From Qipengyuania sp. JC766 (GTDB lineage Bacteria > Pseudomonadota > Alphaproteobacteria > Sphingomonadales > Sphingomonadaceae): a stretch of DNA of 64,000 nt. Under the pieces are notes generated by a model. The model did not search any database. It saw only the letters and a program-made list of their open reading frames with translations, and was not told the DNA's origin. The position numbers and the translations under genes are program-made. The stretch is taken from positions 2,428,001 to 2,492,000 of the forward strand of contig NZ_JBFEFL010000001.1 in the NCBI RefSeq assembly GCF_040717445.1. Reading direction: 5' to 3'. Below are positions 1 to 9,544 of this stretch, piece after piece (within the stretch, counting starts at the first letter, position 1; the number at the start of each line of letters is the position of its first letter).

Positions 1-3000
1 AACCAGATCACCCAACGCGTCGAATCCGCGGTGCGCTCGATCAACGGCGTGAAGACGATCAATTCGACCGCCAGCGAAGGCAATTCGAACACCTTCATCG
101 AGTTCGAGATCGGCATCGACCCGAACGATGCGGTGTCCGAAGTGAAGAACGCCGTCGACACGATTCGCGGCAGCCTGCCCGACGGCATTCTGGAGCCGCG
201 CGTCACCAAGGAGGAAATCGCCGGCGGTTTCCTCGGGGTCTATGCCGTCGAGGCGGACGACATGACGATCGAGCAGCTCAGCTGGTTCATCGACGATACC
301 ATCGCCAAGCAGCTCCTCGCGATCGAGGGCATGGCCGAAGTCAGCCGGTTCGCAGGCGTCGACCGCGAAATCGAGGTCATCCTCGACCTGCCCAAGATGC
401 AGGCCTTCGGCGTCACGGCCAGCCAGATCAACGCCGTCCTGCGCCAGACAAACGTCGACGCCGCGGGCGGCGCCACGGAAGTCGGCGGGACGCGCCAGTC
501 GGTCCGCGTCCTCGGCAGCACGGAAACCGCCTACGAACTGTCCCAGCGGCAGATCCAGCTCGGCAACGGCAATACGGTCAAGCTGGCCGATGTCGCGACC
601 GTGCGCGACGGCTACAGCGAGCGTACCTCGATCAGCAAGGTGCGCGACAAGGAAGTCGTCAACTTCGCCATCTCCCGCGCCAAGGGCGCGTCCGACGTCA
701 CCGTCTATTACGAGGCGATGGAGGTTATGGAGCAGATCGAGGCGGACAATCCGGGCATCACCTTCATCCCGCTGTTCAACACGGTCAAATACACCGAGGA
801 ACAGTACGAAACCTCCATGGCCGCGATGATCGAGGGCGCAATCCTGGCCGTCATCGTCGTGTTCTTCTTCCTGCGCGATTGGCGCGCCACCGCCATTTCC
901 GCGATCGCCATTCCGCTGTCCGCGATCCCGACCTTCTGGTTCATGGACTTGCTGGGGTTCAATTTGAACCAGCTGTCATTGCTGGCCTTGGCGCTGGTGG
1001 CGGGGGTGCTGGTCGACGATGCGATCGTGGAGATCGAGAACATCGTCAGGCACATGCGAATGGGCAAGTCCGCCTATCAAGCGTCCATCGATGCGGCGGA
1101 CGAGATCGGCCTGCCGGTCGTCGCCACCAGTTTCTGCATCGTCGCGGTGTTCCTGCCGGTGGGCCTGATGCCGGGCATTTCCGGGCAGTTCTTCAAGAAT
1201 TTCGGCATTACCGTGGTCATCGCGGTGCTGATGTCGCTGGCCGTCGCGCGGATGATCACGCCGATGCTCGCGGCCTATTTCCTGAAGGCCAAGGGCCATG
1301 CCTCGCATGGCGAAGGGCCGATGATGGACCGGTACATGGGCGTGCTCGGCTGGTCGCTCGATCGCGGCAAGATGTACGCCCGCCGCAAGGGGCTGGATGC
1401 CCCGCGGAACCGGTTCCTTTACGGGCTATCCTTCACCGCGGTGGTCATCGCCCTGATCATCCTGCCGATGCTGGTGTCCTTCGGCCTGCCCGGCGACGAC
1501 CAGAACCCGGGCATCCCGGGCGCCTTGCAGGCGATCCAGTCCCTTTCCGTGCCCGAACAGGTCGCGGGCGCGATCGGGGGCGCTCCGGACAGCTGGCTGC
1601 ACGGCTTCTTCCTCAAGACCTTCGAGTTCCTGGAATTCGGTGCGACCATTCTCGTCGCCTTCCTCGCCGGGCTCGTCTTTCTGAAACTGATCGGACTGCT
1701 GTTCGGGCGGATGGACGCCTGGCGCTGGCTGGAAGCGCGTTTCTACGACCACCGGGCATGGATGCTCATGGTGGGCTATTTCGCGCTGCTGCTGACCGTG
1801 CTGCTCTTCATGAGCGTGCCGCCGCAGTTCCAGCCGACCATCAACGACGACAACAGCCGGGTCGAGATCGAGATGGTGCCCGGCACCACGCTGGAGACGA
1901 CCGAGCGCGTTGCCGACCGCGTGGCCGCGATCCTCTACGAACAGCCCGAGGTGGAGCGCGCGCTGGAGCGGGTGCGCGAAGGCGCGGCCACCATCTTCGT
2001 GACGCTGAAGGCGGATCGCGAAAAGACCTCGATCGAATTCGAACGCGACCTCGCCCCTACGCTGGCGCAGATCCCGGACGCGCGGGTGCGCTTCCAGTCC
2101 CAGTCGGGCGGGTTCGGCAGCGGCCGCGACATGACCGTGATGCTGGCCGGGTCCGACCCCGAACTGCTGGAAGAAACCGCCGCGACGCTGGTCGAGCAGA
2201 TGCGGGGAATCGACATGCTGGTCGCTCCGCGCATCAGCGCGGACGTGAACCGGCCGGAAATCATCATCGAGCCGCGCGCGGACCTTGCGGCGGAACTGGG
2301 TGTCACCACCGCGGCGCTCAGCCAGACGATCCGCATCGCGACGCTGGGCGAGATCGAGCAGAACGCGGCCAAGTTCTCGCTTTCGGACCGCCAGATCCCG
2401 ATCCGCGTCAAACTGCCGGAGCAGTCGCGCGAGGACCTGACGACGATCGAGAACCTGCCCGTCCCCACGGCGAGCGGTGGCTCGGTGCCACTCGCGCGCG
2501 TCGCGGAAATCAGCTTCGGGTCCGGCCCGACCTCGATCCAGCGCTACAACCAGAACCGGCGCGTGCTCGTCGGTGCGGACCTTGCATCGGGCGTGGTGAA
2601 GGGCGAGGCGCAGCAGCGGATCGACCAGCTGCCGATCCTGCAGGACCTGCCGCAGGGCGTCATTCGCGATGTCGTGGGCGAAGACGAATGGCAGCAGGAA
2701 CTGATGAACAGCCTGACTGTCGCGATCCTGTCGGGCATCCTGCTGGTCTTCGCCGTGCTCGTCCTGCTCTACAAACGCCTGATGAGCCCGCTGGTAAACA
2801 TGACCTCGCTGGCGCTCGCGCCGCTCGGTGGCATCTTCCTGGTCTGGCTGGTCGGCCAGCCGCAGTCGATGCCGGTCTATATCGGCGTCCTGCTGCTCTT
2901 GGGCATCGTGTCGAAGAACTCGATCCTGCTGATTGACTTCGCGATCGTCGAGATGGAGAAGGGTACCCGCAAGTTCGACGCCATCATGGACGCAGGCCAC

Positions 3001-3357
3001 AAGCGTGCGCAGCCGATCGTGATGACGACGGTCGCGATGACCGCGGGGATGGTCCCGATCGCCCTGTCCGGCGTCCTGGGTTCCGGCGACGGCGCCTGGC
3101 GCGCGCCCATGGGCACCATGGTGATCGGCGGCCTGATCATGTCGACGCTGCTGACCTTGCTGATCGTCCCGGCCGGCTTCAGCCTGGCGGACGGCATCGA
3201 GAAGCGGCTTGGTCCGTGGCTGCGCACCCGCATGCTGACCTACCGTCCGGGAGACGGCGGAAAGCATGATGGTCCGTCCGGCACCTCGGATGAGCAGGGC
3301 GGCGCGGCCGTGCCCGCAGCGCGGCGGGACGATCCGGGGCCGCATCCCGCCGAGTGA
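1..3357 (+). CDS. RND efflux permease (HAE-1/AcrB-like), 5' truncated by window edge
   Basis: Inner-membrane resistance-nodulation-division pump subunit, which exports substrates using the proton gradient together with a periplasmic adaptor and an outer-membrane channel. The reading frame is open from base 1, and the first residues already lie in the first porter domain, so by comparison with AcrB roughly 50-60 N-terminal residues including TM1 are missing. The TM4 motif with paired aspartates (GVLVDDAIVEIEN, about 1003-1047) is the proton relay of this family. The TM10-TM12 block at the end is also typical (LLGIVSKNSILLIDFAI). The segment between TM6 and TM7 (about 1400-1750) is longer than in AcrB and appears to carry two additional hydrophobic helices. 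The C-terminal tail is hydrophilic and Gly/Pro/Ala-rich. The stop overlaps the GTG start of the next gene by 4 bases. The substrate cannot be told. Confidence 0.93.
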   Translation, partial: NQITQRVESAVRSINGVKTINSTASEGNSNTFIEFEIGIDPNDAVSEVKNAVDTIRGSLPDGILEPRVTKEEIAGGFLGVYAVEADDMTIEQLSWFIDDTIAKQLLAIEGMAEVSRFAGVDREIEVILDLPKMQAFGVTASQINAVLRQTNVDAAGGATEVGGTRQSVRVLGSTETAYELSQRQIQLGNGNTVKLADVATVRDGYSERTSISKVRDKEVVNFAISRAKGASDVTVYYEAMEVMEQIEADNPGITFIPLFNTVKYTEEQYETSMAAMIEGAILAVIVVFFFLRDWRATAISAIAIPLSAIPTFWFMDLLGFNLNQLSLLALALVAGVLVDDAIVEIENIVRHMRMGKSAYQASIDAADEIGLPVVATSFCIVAVFLPVGLMPGISGQFFKNFGITVVIAVLMSLAVARMITPMLAAYFLKAKGHASHGEGPMMDRYMGVLGWSLDRGKMYARRKGLDAPRNRFLYGLSFTAVVIALIILPMLVSFGLPGDDQNPGIPGALQAIQSLSVPEQVAGAIGGAPDSWLHGFFLKTFEFLEFGATILVAFLAGLVFLKLIGLLFGRMDAWRWLEARFYDHRAWMLMVGYFALLLTVLLFMSVPPQFQPTINDDNSRVEIEMVPGTTLETTERVADRVAAILYEQPEVERALERVREGAATIFVTLKADREKTSIEFERDLAPTLAQIPDARVRFQSQSGGFGSGRDMTVMLAGSDPELLEETAATLVEQMRGIDMLVAPRISADVNRPEIIIEPRADLAAELGVTTAALSQTIRIATLGEIEQNAAKFSLSDRQIPIRVKLPEQSREDLTTIENLPVPTASGGSVPLARVAEISFGSGPTSIQRYNQNRRVLVGADLASGVVKGEAQQRIDQLPILQDLPQGVIRDVVGEDEWQQELMNSLTVAILSGILLVFAVLVLLYKRLMSPLVNMTSLALAPLGGIFLVWLVGQPQSMPVYIGVLLLLGIVSKNSILLIDFAIVEMEKGTRKFDAIMDAGHKRAQPIVMTTVAMTAGMVPIALSGVLGSGDGAWRAPMGTMVIGGLIMSTLLTLLIVPAGFSLADGIEKRLGPWLRTRMLTYRPGDGGKHDGPSGTSDEQGGAAVPAARRDDPGPHPAE

Positions 3358-4637
3358 CCCGAACCGCGCAACAGGTTTCCGCCTTCGGCGGTGCCCCGCT
3401 TCCGCCTGACCGCGCGCGGCGCATGCGCATCGCCGCCACGCTCATGCTGGTGGCGATGGCCGTGCTGTTCTTCGGCTCCCGCCCCTTTCTGGAAGCACAC
3501 CCGGCTGTCGGCTATCTCCACGCCTTTGCCGAGGCTGCCATGGTCGGTGGGCTGGCGGACTGGTTCGCGGTCACGGCGCTGTTCCGGCACCCTCTCGGGC
3601 TGCCGATCCCCCACACCGCGATTATCCCGGAAAACAAGGACCGCATCGCCGACACGATGGCGCAGTTCCTGCGCGAAAACTTCCTGACGCCAGCGGTCGT
3701 AGCGCGCCGGATGCAGGCGATGAATGTCGCGGGCGCCGCGGGGGAGTTCCTGTCCCAGCCGCAATCGGGGGCTGGTACGCGGATCGGGGAAGGGGCGGCC
3801 GAACTGATGGCCGGCGTGCTGGAAGCCCTCGATCCGGAACGGCTCGGCGGGCAGGTGCGTGCCGGGCTCAAGACGCAGCTCGCCCGGCTCGAGATCGCAC
3901 CTTTGCTCGGCCAGATGCTGGAAGCGGCGATCGCGGACAAGCGGCACCTGCCGCTGATCGATGGTTTCGTGCGCTGGGCGGGCCTGACGCTCGAGGATAA
4001 CGAGCAGATGGTCCGCGACATGATCCACGCACGCGCCAACGCCCTGCTGCGCTTCACCGGGCTCGACGAGCGGCTGGCGAATTCCGTTCTCGACGGGCTC
4101 TACAAGCTTCTCGCCGAAGTGCTGGTGGACAAGGACCACCCCTTGCGAAACAAGATTGAGGAAGGGCTCGAAAGCATCGCCCGCGACCTGCAGCACGACC
4201 CGGCGACGCGGGAAAAGGTCGAGCGGATGAAGCGCGAGCTGCTGGAAAACCCGGCGGTGGCGGACTGGTGGCAGGGCGTGTGGGAGCGGCTGCGCCTCGG
4301 CCTCATCGACCTCGCGCGTCGCCCGGATGACCTTATGGGCGGCCAGATCGGCGAAATGGTACGCGAACTCGGCCTCGCCCTCTCGGGCGACCCGCGCATG
4401 CAGCGCCAGGTCAACCGCTTCGCCCGCCGCACCGCCGTCGGCGTCACCTCACGCTATGGGGGACAGATCGTGCGGCTGGTGTCCGAGACGGTGCGCCGCT
4501 GGGACGCGAGAACGATAACCGACCGCGTCGAGAACGCCGTCGGCCGCGACCTCCAGTTCATCCGCATCAACGGCACGCTTGTCGGCGGCCTTGTCGGCAT
4601 GACCCTGCACCTGATCGACCGGCTGGTGTGGGGGTAG
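3354..4637 (+). CDS. DUF445 family membrane protein (YjiN-like)
   Basis: Protein of 427 residues starting with GTG in a 4-base overlap with the RND gene, which suggests translational coupling. An N-terminal hydrophobic helix (about residues 24-43) is followed by a conserved glycine-rich stretch with GGLADWFAVTALFRHPLG, the hallmark of the DUF445/COG2733 family. A long helical middle region follows, and a C-terminal hydrophobic segment (LVGGLVGMTLHLIDRLVW) probably re-enters the membrane. The family is widespread in Gram-negative bacteria and its biochemical role is unknown. Placement behind an efflux pump suggests an envelope role, but this is inference. Confidence 0.85.
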   Translation: MTRTAQQVSAFGGAPLPPDRARRMRIAATLMLVAMAVLFFGSRPFLEAHPAVGYLHAFAEAAMVGGLADWFAVTALFRHPLGLPIPHTAIIPENKDRIADTMAQFLRENFLTPAVVARRMQAMNVAGAAGEFLSQPQSGAGTRIGEGAAELMAGVLEALDPERLGGQVRAGLKTQLARLEIAPLLGQMLEAAIADKRHLPLIDGFVRWAGLTLEDNEQMVRDMIHARANALLRFTGLDERLANSVLDGLYKLLAEVLVDKDHPLRNKIEEGLESIARDLQHDPATREKVERMKRELLENPAVADWWQGVWERLRLGLIDLARRPDDLMGGQIGEMVRELGLALSGDPRMQRQVNRFARRTAVGVTSRYGGQIVRLVSETVRRWDARTITDRVENAVGRDLQFIRINGTLVGGLVGMTLHLIDRLVWG

Positions 4638-4652
4638 TGATTGCACGCCTGA

Positions 4653-5585
4653 TCAATTGGGAATCGTGAAGAAAACCGCACCTTGGAAGATCGATTCTAT
4701 GGGAGTTCCCTCAGCGTTTAGCGCGGGAATCAATTCGGCCCTTTCCAACAACCGGTCGCAAACGATCCGATCGAACTCCTCGGGACGGGTCGAACGCTGA
4801 ATATTGCAACTAGTCGGTTTGCCCTCCTCGTCGACATTCAGCCTAAAATAAATCAGCCCTTGCATTCCTTTTCGGATCAGGTCGGTGGGGTAGTCGCTAT
4901 CTCGAACCCAGCCGAGACTGTCACCTTTAATCAAGACACGACGGGTCAGCGATCGATGGGCTTGGATATCAATACCCCACGTCGATATGAGATCATCGGT
5001 GCACTTCCTCATCGCCTTCATAGGCTCGCCAAGAGAACCGGTTTCAAGTACCACGCGACCACGACGTTTTGATTCAATGGCGACAAATTCTACCGCCGCT
5101 TCGTATTGCGGCGAAATTTGTTGGCCAAACAGGTCGAAGGGATTGCTCGGTTCCAGATCAGCGTCTGTTTTGGCGGTCTTGGCATCGCGGCTTTCCGGGT
5201 CTTCGACCTCGTCCAAGGTAGATCTGGAAATCATGAGTGCCGGTGAGAACCGGCCTAAATCGGCCTCGATGACATCTTCTTCTCGCAGCTCACCGCTTTC
5301 ACCGAATTGTATTCTGACATCAGAGCGAGCGAATTTCTCGAATGGTGCGCCCGCGACTACGATGGAAAAGTTGTCTCCAGGTTGGTATCGTTCGAGATAA
5401 AATAAAACCTTCTCATCACCCTCGCCAAACATCCGCGCGAGACGGCAGGCCCCCTCGGCGTAGTCCAAAGCCCACTCGGAAGACGGCTCCATATGTTTTT
5501 CCGTCTTAGCATTGGCGAGTGCGGAAAAAGAAACGGCGGCACCCATAGATACCGCCGTCGCAATAAGTCTGTATAAATAGATCAT
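4653..5585 (-). CDS. Secreted protein with TonB-like C-terminal domain, orphan
   Basis: Protein of 310 residues with a signal peptide (hydrophobic residues about 5-24, likely cleaved after ALANA). There is no retained N-terminal anchor and no proline-rich spacer, so it is not a conventional TonB. The last 85 residues resemble a TonB C-terminal domain. They begin GWVRDSDY and continue with a GLIYFRLNVDEEGKPTSC strand, the same pattern as the end of the TonB encoded at 45168-45944. The middle region (residues about 30-200) is not recognised. It is convergent with the DUF445 gene (15-base gap). Composition differs from the neighbours: 30 of 60 bases are G/C in 5341-5400, against roughly two thirds in flanking genes, so recent acquisition is possible. 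Function unknown. Confidence 0.75.
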   Translation of the reverse strand: MIYLYRLIATAVSMGAAVSFSALANAKTEKHMEPSSEWALDYAEGACRLARMFGEGDEKVLFYLERYQPGDNFSIVVAGAPFEKFARSDVRIQFGESGELREEDVIEADLGRFSPALMISRSTLDEVEDPESRDAKTAKTDADLEPSNPFDLFGQQISPQYEAAVEFVAIESKRRGRVVLETGSLGEPMKAMRKCTDDLISTWGIDIQAHRSLTRRVLIKGDSLGWVRDSDYPTDLIRKGMQGLIYFRLNVDEEGKPTSCNIQRSTRPEEFDRIVCDRLLERAELIPALNAEGTPIESIFQGAVFFTIPN

Positions 5586-5624
5586 CCGACAAGATTACGC
5601 GTCGGAGTTGCGGTATTCAAGTTG

Positions 5625-6554
5625 TCAGAGCTTCTCCGTCAGCTCCGGGACCGCCTTGTAGAGGTCCGCGACCAGGCCGATGTCGGCGACCTGGAAGATC
5701 GGGGCGTCCTCGTCCTTGTTGATGGCGATGATGGTCTTGGAATCCTTCATGCCGGCGAGGTGCTGGATCGCGCCGGAAATGCCGATGGCGATGTAGACTT
5801 CCGGGGCGACGATCTTGCCCGTCTGGCCGACCTGGTAGTCGTTGGGGACGTAGCCCGCATCGACTGCGGCGCGACTGGCACCGACACCGGCATTCAGCTT
5901 GTCCGCCAGCGGGTTGATGATCTGTTCGAAGGTCTCGCCATCCTTGAGCGCGCGGCCGCCGGAGACGATGATCTTGGCGCTGGTCAGTTCGGGGCGGTCG
6001 CTTTCCGCGAGTTCCTGGCTGACGAAGCTGGACGTGCCGGCATCGCCGGGGCCCGAGACGTCCTCCACCGATGCGGAGCCGCCTTCCGCTTCCGCCTTGT
6101 CGAAGGCGGTGCCGCGCACCGTGACGACCAGCTTGGCATCCGAGGATTCCACGGTCGCGATGGCGTTTCCGGCATAGATCGGGCGAGTGAAGGTCTTGTC
6201 GCCTTCCACCGAGAGGATGTCGGAAATCTGCATCACGTCGAGCAGGGCGGCGACGCGCGGGGCGATGTTCTTGCCCGTGGTCGTGGCCGGCGCGACGAGC
6301 GCGTCGTAGCCTTCCATCACCTTGGCCACCAGCGGGGCGACGTTTTCGGGCAGCTGGTGCCCGTAGGCGGCATCGTCCGCCTTCAGTACCTTGCCAACGC
6401 CTGCGATCTTGGCTGCGGCGTCCGCGGCGGCGCCGCAGTTCTCGCCCGCGACCAGCGCGTCGACATCGCCGAGCTTGCCGGCAGCGGTCACCGCCGCCAG
6501 CGTCGCGTCGGCGACGGTTTCGTTGTCGTGTTCGACCAGAACGAGTGTCTTCAT
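5625..6554 (-). CDS. etfA: Electron transfer flavoprotein subunit alpha
   Basis: The 309-residue FAD-binding subunit of the EtfAB heterodimer. The dimer collects electrons from acyl-CoA and other dehydrogenases and passes them to ETF:ubiquinone oxidoreductase. The start [12 protein letters not shown] is standard for the family, and an AGGAA Shine-Dalgarno precedes the ATG. The C-terminal FAD domain shows [20 protein letters not shown] and the [16 protein letters not shown] motif. Length is normal. It lies 58 bases downstream of etfB, giving the usual etfBA operon order. Confidence 0.97.
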   Translation of the reverse strand: MKTLVLVEHDNETVADATLAAVTAAGKLGDVDALVAGENCGAAADAAAKIAGVGKVLKADDAAYGHQLPENVAPLVAKVMEGYDALVAPATTTGKNIAPRVAALLDVMQISDILSVEGDKTFTRPIYAGNAIATVESSDAKLVVTVRGTAFDKAEAEGGSASVEDVSGPGDAGTSSFVSQELAESDRPELTSAKIIVSGGRALKDGETFEQIINPLADKLNAGVGASRAAVDAGYVPNDYQVGQTGKIVAPEVYIAIGISGAIQHLAGMKDSKTIIAINKDEDAPIFQVADIGLVADLYKAVPELTEKL

Positions 6555-6612
6555 CGGTTCATTCCTTCATGCCGGGCCGCCTGCGGGCGATCCCCGTGAT
6601 CCAAATGCTGGC

Positions 6613-7359
6613 TCAGACGATGCCGAGCGCCTTCATCTTGGCGACGAGCGCATCGACGTCCTCGACCTTTTCGCCGGCCTGCCGCACGGGCGGTTCGGCG
6701 ACCTTTGTGGTGGTGAGGCGCGGCGCGATGTCGACGCCGTAATCGGACGGCGCCTTGGTATCGAGCGGCTTCTTCTTCGCCTTCATGATGTTGGGCAGCG
6801 AAGCGTAGCGCGGCTCGTTCAGGCGCAGGTCGGTGGTGACGATGGCCGGCATGGTCAGCTTGACCGTTTCCAGGCCGCCGTCGATCTCGCGCTTCACGGT
6901 GACGCTGTCGCCGTCGATCTCGACCTTGTTAGCAAAGGTGCCCTGCGGGCGCTCCATCAGCGCGGCCAGCATCTGGCCGGTCTGGTTGCTGTCGTCCGAA
7001 ATCGACTGCTTGCCCAGCATTACGATGCCGGGCTGTTCCTCGTCCGCGATGGCCTTCAGGATCTTGGCGACGGCCAGAGGCTCGACCTCTTCGTCCGTCT
7101 CCACCAGGATCGCCCTGTCCGCACCCATGGCGAGCGCCGTGCGCAGCGTTTCCTGCGCCTTGGCCGGGCCGATGCTGACGGCGATGATTTCTTCCGCCTT
7201 GCCGGCTTCCTTGATCCGGATGGCTTCCTCGACCGCGATCTCGTCGAACGGGTTCATGCTCATCTTGACGTTGGCAAGGTCCACGCCGGTGCCGTCGGCC
7301 TTGACGCGCGGCTTGACGTTGTAATCGATCACCCGCTTCACGGGCACGAGGATTTTCAT
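6613..7359 (-). CDS. etfB: Electron transfer flavoprotein subunit beta
   Basis: The 248-residue beta subunit, which binds AMP and docks partner dehydrogenases. The N-terminus [20 protein letters not shown] and the segment [16 protein letters not shown] are diagnostic of EtfB. The recognition-loop region (around [13 protein letters not shown]) carries the expected basic stretch. It is the first gene of etfBA. A purine-rich GAAAGGAC precedes the ATG. The 194-base divergent gap to the ExoD-family gene must hold the promoter, but I could not pick a convincing -35/-10 pair. Confidence 0.97.
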   Translation of the reverse strand: MKILVPVKRVIDYNVKPRVKADGTGVDLANVKMSMNPFDEIAVEEAIRIKEAGKAEEIIAVSIGPAKAQETLRTALAMGADRAILVETDEEVEPLAVAKILKAIADEEQPGIVMLGKQSISDDSNQTGQMLAALMERPQGTFANKVEIDGDSVTVKREIDGGLETVKLTMPAIVTTDLRLNEPRYASLPNIMKAKKKPLDTKAPSDYGVDIAPRLTTTKVAEPPVRQAGEKVEDVDALVAKMKALGIV

Positions 7360-7553
7360 GGGGCGAAAGTCCTTTCTTCAGGGCAAAAATCGGCGCGAAG
7401 CTGCGCCTTTCTAAACGAATGCGTGGGGCAGACATTGCGTTCCGAACGGCGCAGGTCAAGCCTTCCGCGAGGCGTGGCGGGAGCAAACGCGCGTGCCGTA
7501 GCGTTAGGTGATCGGATCGGGGGCGCTGTCCCCGCAACAGGGGTGCGCAAACC

Positions 7554-8162
7554 ATGTCCGAGAACCCGAAAACAGTCGGCGAAATCCTCGATGCGCTGGA
7601 GGAAAAGGCCGGAAGCGAGGACGAGGTTTCGATCGGCGACGTGGTCGAAACCTTCGGCAACAGGTCCTACGGGCCTTTCCTGCTCGTCCCGGCACTGATC
7701 GGGGTCTCGCCCGTCGGCGGCATACCCGGGGTTCCCACCATCCTGGCGATCATCGTCGGCCTGTTCGCGGTCCAGATGGTGTTCGGCCGGCGGAAGCTCT
7801 GGCTGCCGGCCGTGCTGAAGGATCGCGCGGTGGACGGCGAGAAGCTGGCCGGTGCGGCGGACAAGATGCGCGGCGTGGGCAAATGGCTCGACAAGGTGTT
7901 TCGCGAACGGATCGAATGGGTCACGGCGGACCCGGCGCCGCGGATCGCCGCCATCATCGTGACCCTGATCTGCGTGTCCGTGCCGCCGCTCGAACTGCTG
8001 CCCTTCGCAGTTTTCGCCCCGATGACCGTCGTCGCCGCATTCGGCCTCGCATTGCTGGTGCGTGACGGGCTGCTGATGCTGATCGCCTTCGTCGGCAGCG
8101 CCGCCGTGTTCGTGCTGGCGGCTTACTCCCTGCTGGGCGGCAGCGGAGGTGGGGGCGGCTGA
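7554..8162 (+). CDS. ExoD-family membrane protein
   Basis: Protein of 202 residues matching the ExoD/exopolysaccharide-synthesis family (PF06055). It has a soluble N-terminal helix, then the conserved [20 protein letters not shown] loop with its glycine/proline signature, and about four hydrophobic segments (residues roughly 42-75, 120-145, 145-165, 170-195). The family was named from a Rhizobium exopolysaccharide and alkali-tolerance mutant, and its molecular activity is not established. The C-terminus ends in a short Gly run. It stands alone, divergent from etfB and convergent with sucC across a terminator. Confidence 0.85.
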   Translation: MSENPKTVGEILDALEEKAGSEDEVSIGDVVETFGNRSYGPFLLVPALIGVSPVGGIPGVPTILAIIVGLFAVQMVFGRRKLWLPAVLKDRAVDGEKLAGAADKMRGVGKWLDKVFRERIEWVTADPAPRIAAIIVTLICVSVPPLELLPFAVFAPMTVVAAFGLALLVRDGLLMLIAFVGSAAVFVLAAYSLLGGSGGGGG

Positions 8163-8173
8163 GGCCGGACACG

Positions 8174-8210
8174 AAAAAGGGGCGAAACCTCGCGGCCCCG
8201 CCCCCTTTTA
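8174..8210. terminator. Probable bidirectional terminator between ExoD-family gene and sucC
   Basis: An A5-G4-C-G left arm (8174-8184) can pair with a CG-C5-T4 right arm (8199-8209), with one bulged C. The arm ends provide a T-tract for rightward transcripts and, in reverse complement, for leftward transcripts. It sits in the 64-base convergent gap. Confidence 0.6.
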
Positions 8211-8226
8211 AAATGTCCCTGACGGG

Positions 8227-9441
8227 TCAGGCCGCTTTCTTGACCTCGGCCACGATCTTCTTCGCGGCGTCGCCCAGATCGTCGGCGCTGACGATGGGGA
8301 GGCCGGAATTCTCGAGAATTTCCTTGCCCTGCTCCACATTGGTGCCTTCCAGGCGGACCACCAGCGGGACGGACAGGTTCACGTCCTTCGCCGCCTGGAC
8401 GATGCCGTTGGCGATCACGTCGCACTTCATGATCCCGCCGAAGATGTTGACCAGGATACCCTCGACCGCCGGGTCCTTGAGGATGATCTTGAACGCGGCG
8501 GTGACCTTCTCGGTGGTGGCACCGCCGCCCACGTCGAGGAAGTTGGCCGGGAAGGCGCCGTTCAGCTTGATGATGTCCATCGTCGCCATGGCGAGGCCGG
8601 CGCCGTTGACCATGCAGCCGATATTGCCGTCCAGCTTGATGTAGGCGAGGTCGTATTCGCTCGCTTCGACTTCGGCCGGGTCTTCCTCGGTCTCGTCGCG
8701 CAGTTCCTCGATGTCCTTGTGACGGAACAGGGCGTTGCCGTCGAAGCTCATCTTGGTGTCGAGCACCAGCAGCTTGGCGTTGCCGCTGTCGTCGGGCTTG
8801 GTTTCGACCAGCGGATTGATCTCCAGCATCTCGCAGTCCATCGCCATGAAGGCGGAATAGAGCTGCTTGGCGAGCTTCTGCGCCTGCTTGTTGAGGTCGC
8901 CTTCCAGCTTCAGCGCGAAAGCCACCGCGCGGCCGTGATGGGGCATGAAGCCCTGCGCCGGGTCGATGGTGATGGTGGCGATCTTCTCGGGCGTGTGGTG
9001 GGCCACTTCCTCGATGTCCATGCCGCCTTCGGTGGAGACGATCATGGCGACTTCGCCGCTGGCGCGGTCCACCAGCATGGAAAGGTAGTATTCCTCGGCA
9101 ATGTCGACGCCGTCGGTGACGTAGAGGCGATTGACCTGCTTGCCTTCGTCGCCGGTCTGGATCGTCACCAGCGTGTTGCCGAGCATTTCCTCGGCATCCT
9201 TGCGCACGTCGTCCAGCGAATGGGCCAGCCGTACGCCGCCCTTGGCATCGCCCGCCAGTTCCTTGAACTTGCCCTTGCCACGGCCACCGGCGTGGATCTG
9301 CGCCTTCACCACGTAAAGCGGTCCGGGCAGCTTCTCGGCTGCGGCGACCGCTTCGTCCACGGTGAGAGCGGCGTGCCCGGCGGGAACGGCGATGCCGTGC
9401 TCGGACAGGAGTTCCTTGGCCTGGTATTCGTGGATGTTCAT
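8227..9441 (-). CDS. sucC: Succinate-CoA ligase (ADP-forming) subunit beta
   Basis: TCA-cycle enzyme that converts succinyl-CoA to succinate with nucleotide phosphorylation. The beta subunit carries the ATP-grasp fold. The start [16 protein letters not shown] is the canonical N-terminus and gives 404 residues, close to the usual length, although the frame stays open further upstream. Visible motifs are [20 protein letters not shown] (ATP-grasp), [10 protein letters not shown]-type active-site strand ([12 protein letters not shown]) and [20 protein letters not shown] near the C-terminus. sucD is not adjacent in this window, so the alpha subunit must lie elsewhere, which is not uncommon in this group. 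Confidence 0.96.
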   Translation of the reverse strand: MNIHEYQAKELLSEHGIAVPAGHAALTVDEAVAAAEKLPGPLYVVKAQIHAGGRGKGKFKELAGDAKGGVRLAHSLDDVRKDAEEMLGNTLVTIQTGDEGKQVNRLYVTDGVDIAEEYYLSMLVDRASGEVAMIVSTEGGMDIEEVAHHTPEKIATITIDPAQGFMPHHGRAVAFALKLEGDLNKQAQKLAKQLYSAFMAMDCEMLEINPLVETKPDDSGNAKLLVLDTKMSFDGNALFRHKDIEELRDETEEDPAEVEASEYDLAYIKLDGNIGCMVNGAGLAMATMDIIKLNGAFPANFLDVGGGATTEKVTAAFKIILKDPAVEGILVNIFGGIMKCDVIANGIVQAAKDVNLSVPLVVRLEGTNVEQGKEILENSGLPIVSADDLGDAAKKIVAEVKKAA

Positions 9442-9544
9442 CGAATCTCGATCCTTGGCTGGAGAGAAGGGGAAGTCGGCGCGCCTGTAAGCATGGATCG
9501 CCGCGCTTGCAAAGTGGCTGTGTTCATCCCAACAGCGCTGCGAC

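Noticed and set aside
879-3345. Very long alternative-frame and antisense reading frames over the RND gene (up to 685 codons), and similar ones over ileS, pepN, pheT and amtB
   Set aside because: They overlap strongly recognised genes, have Arg/Ala/Gly-rich or low-complexity translations with no motifs, and are expected in high-GC DNA because third-position GC suppresses stops on the other frames.
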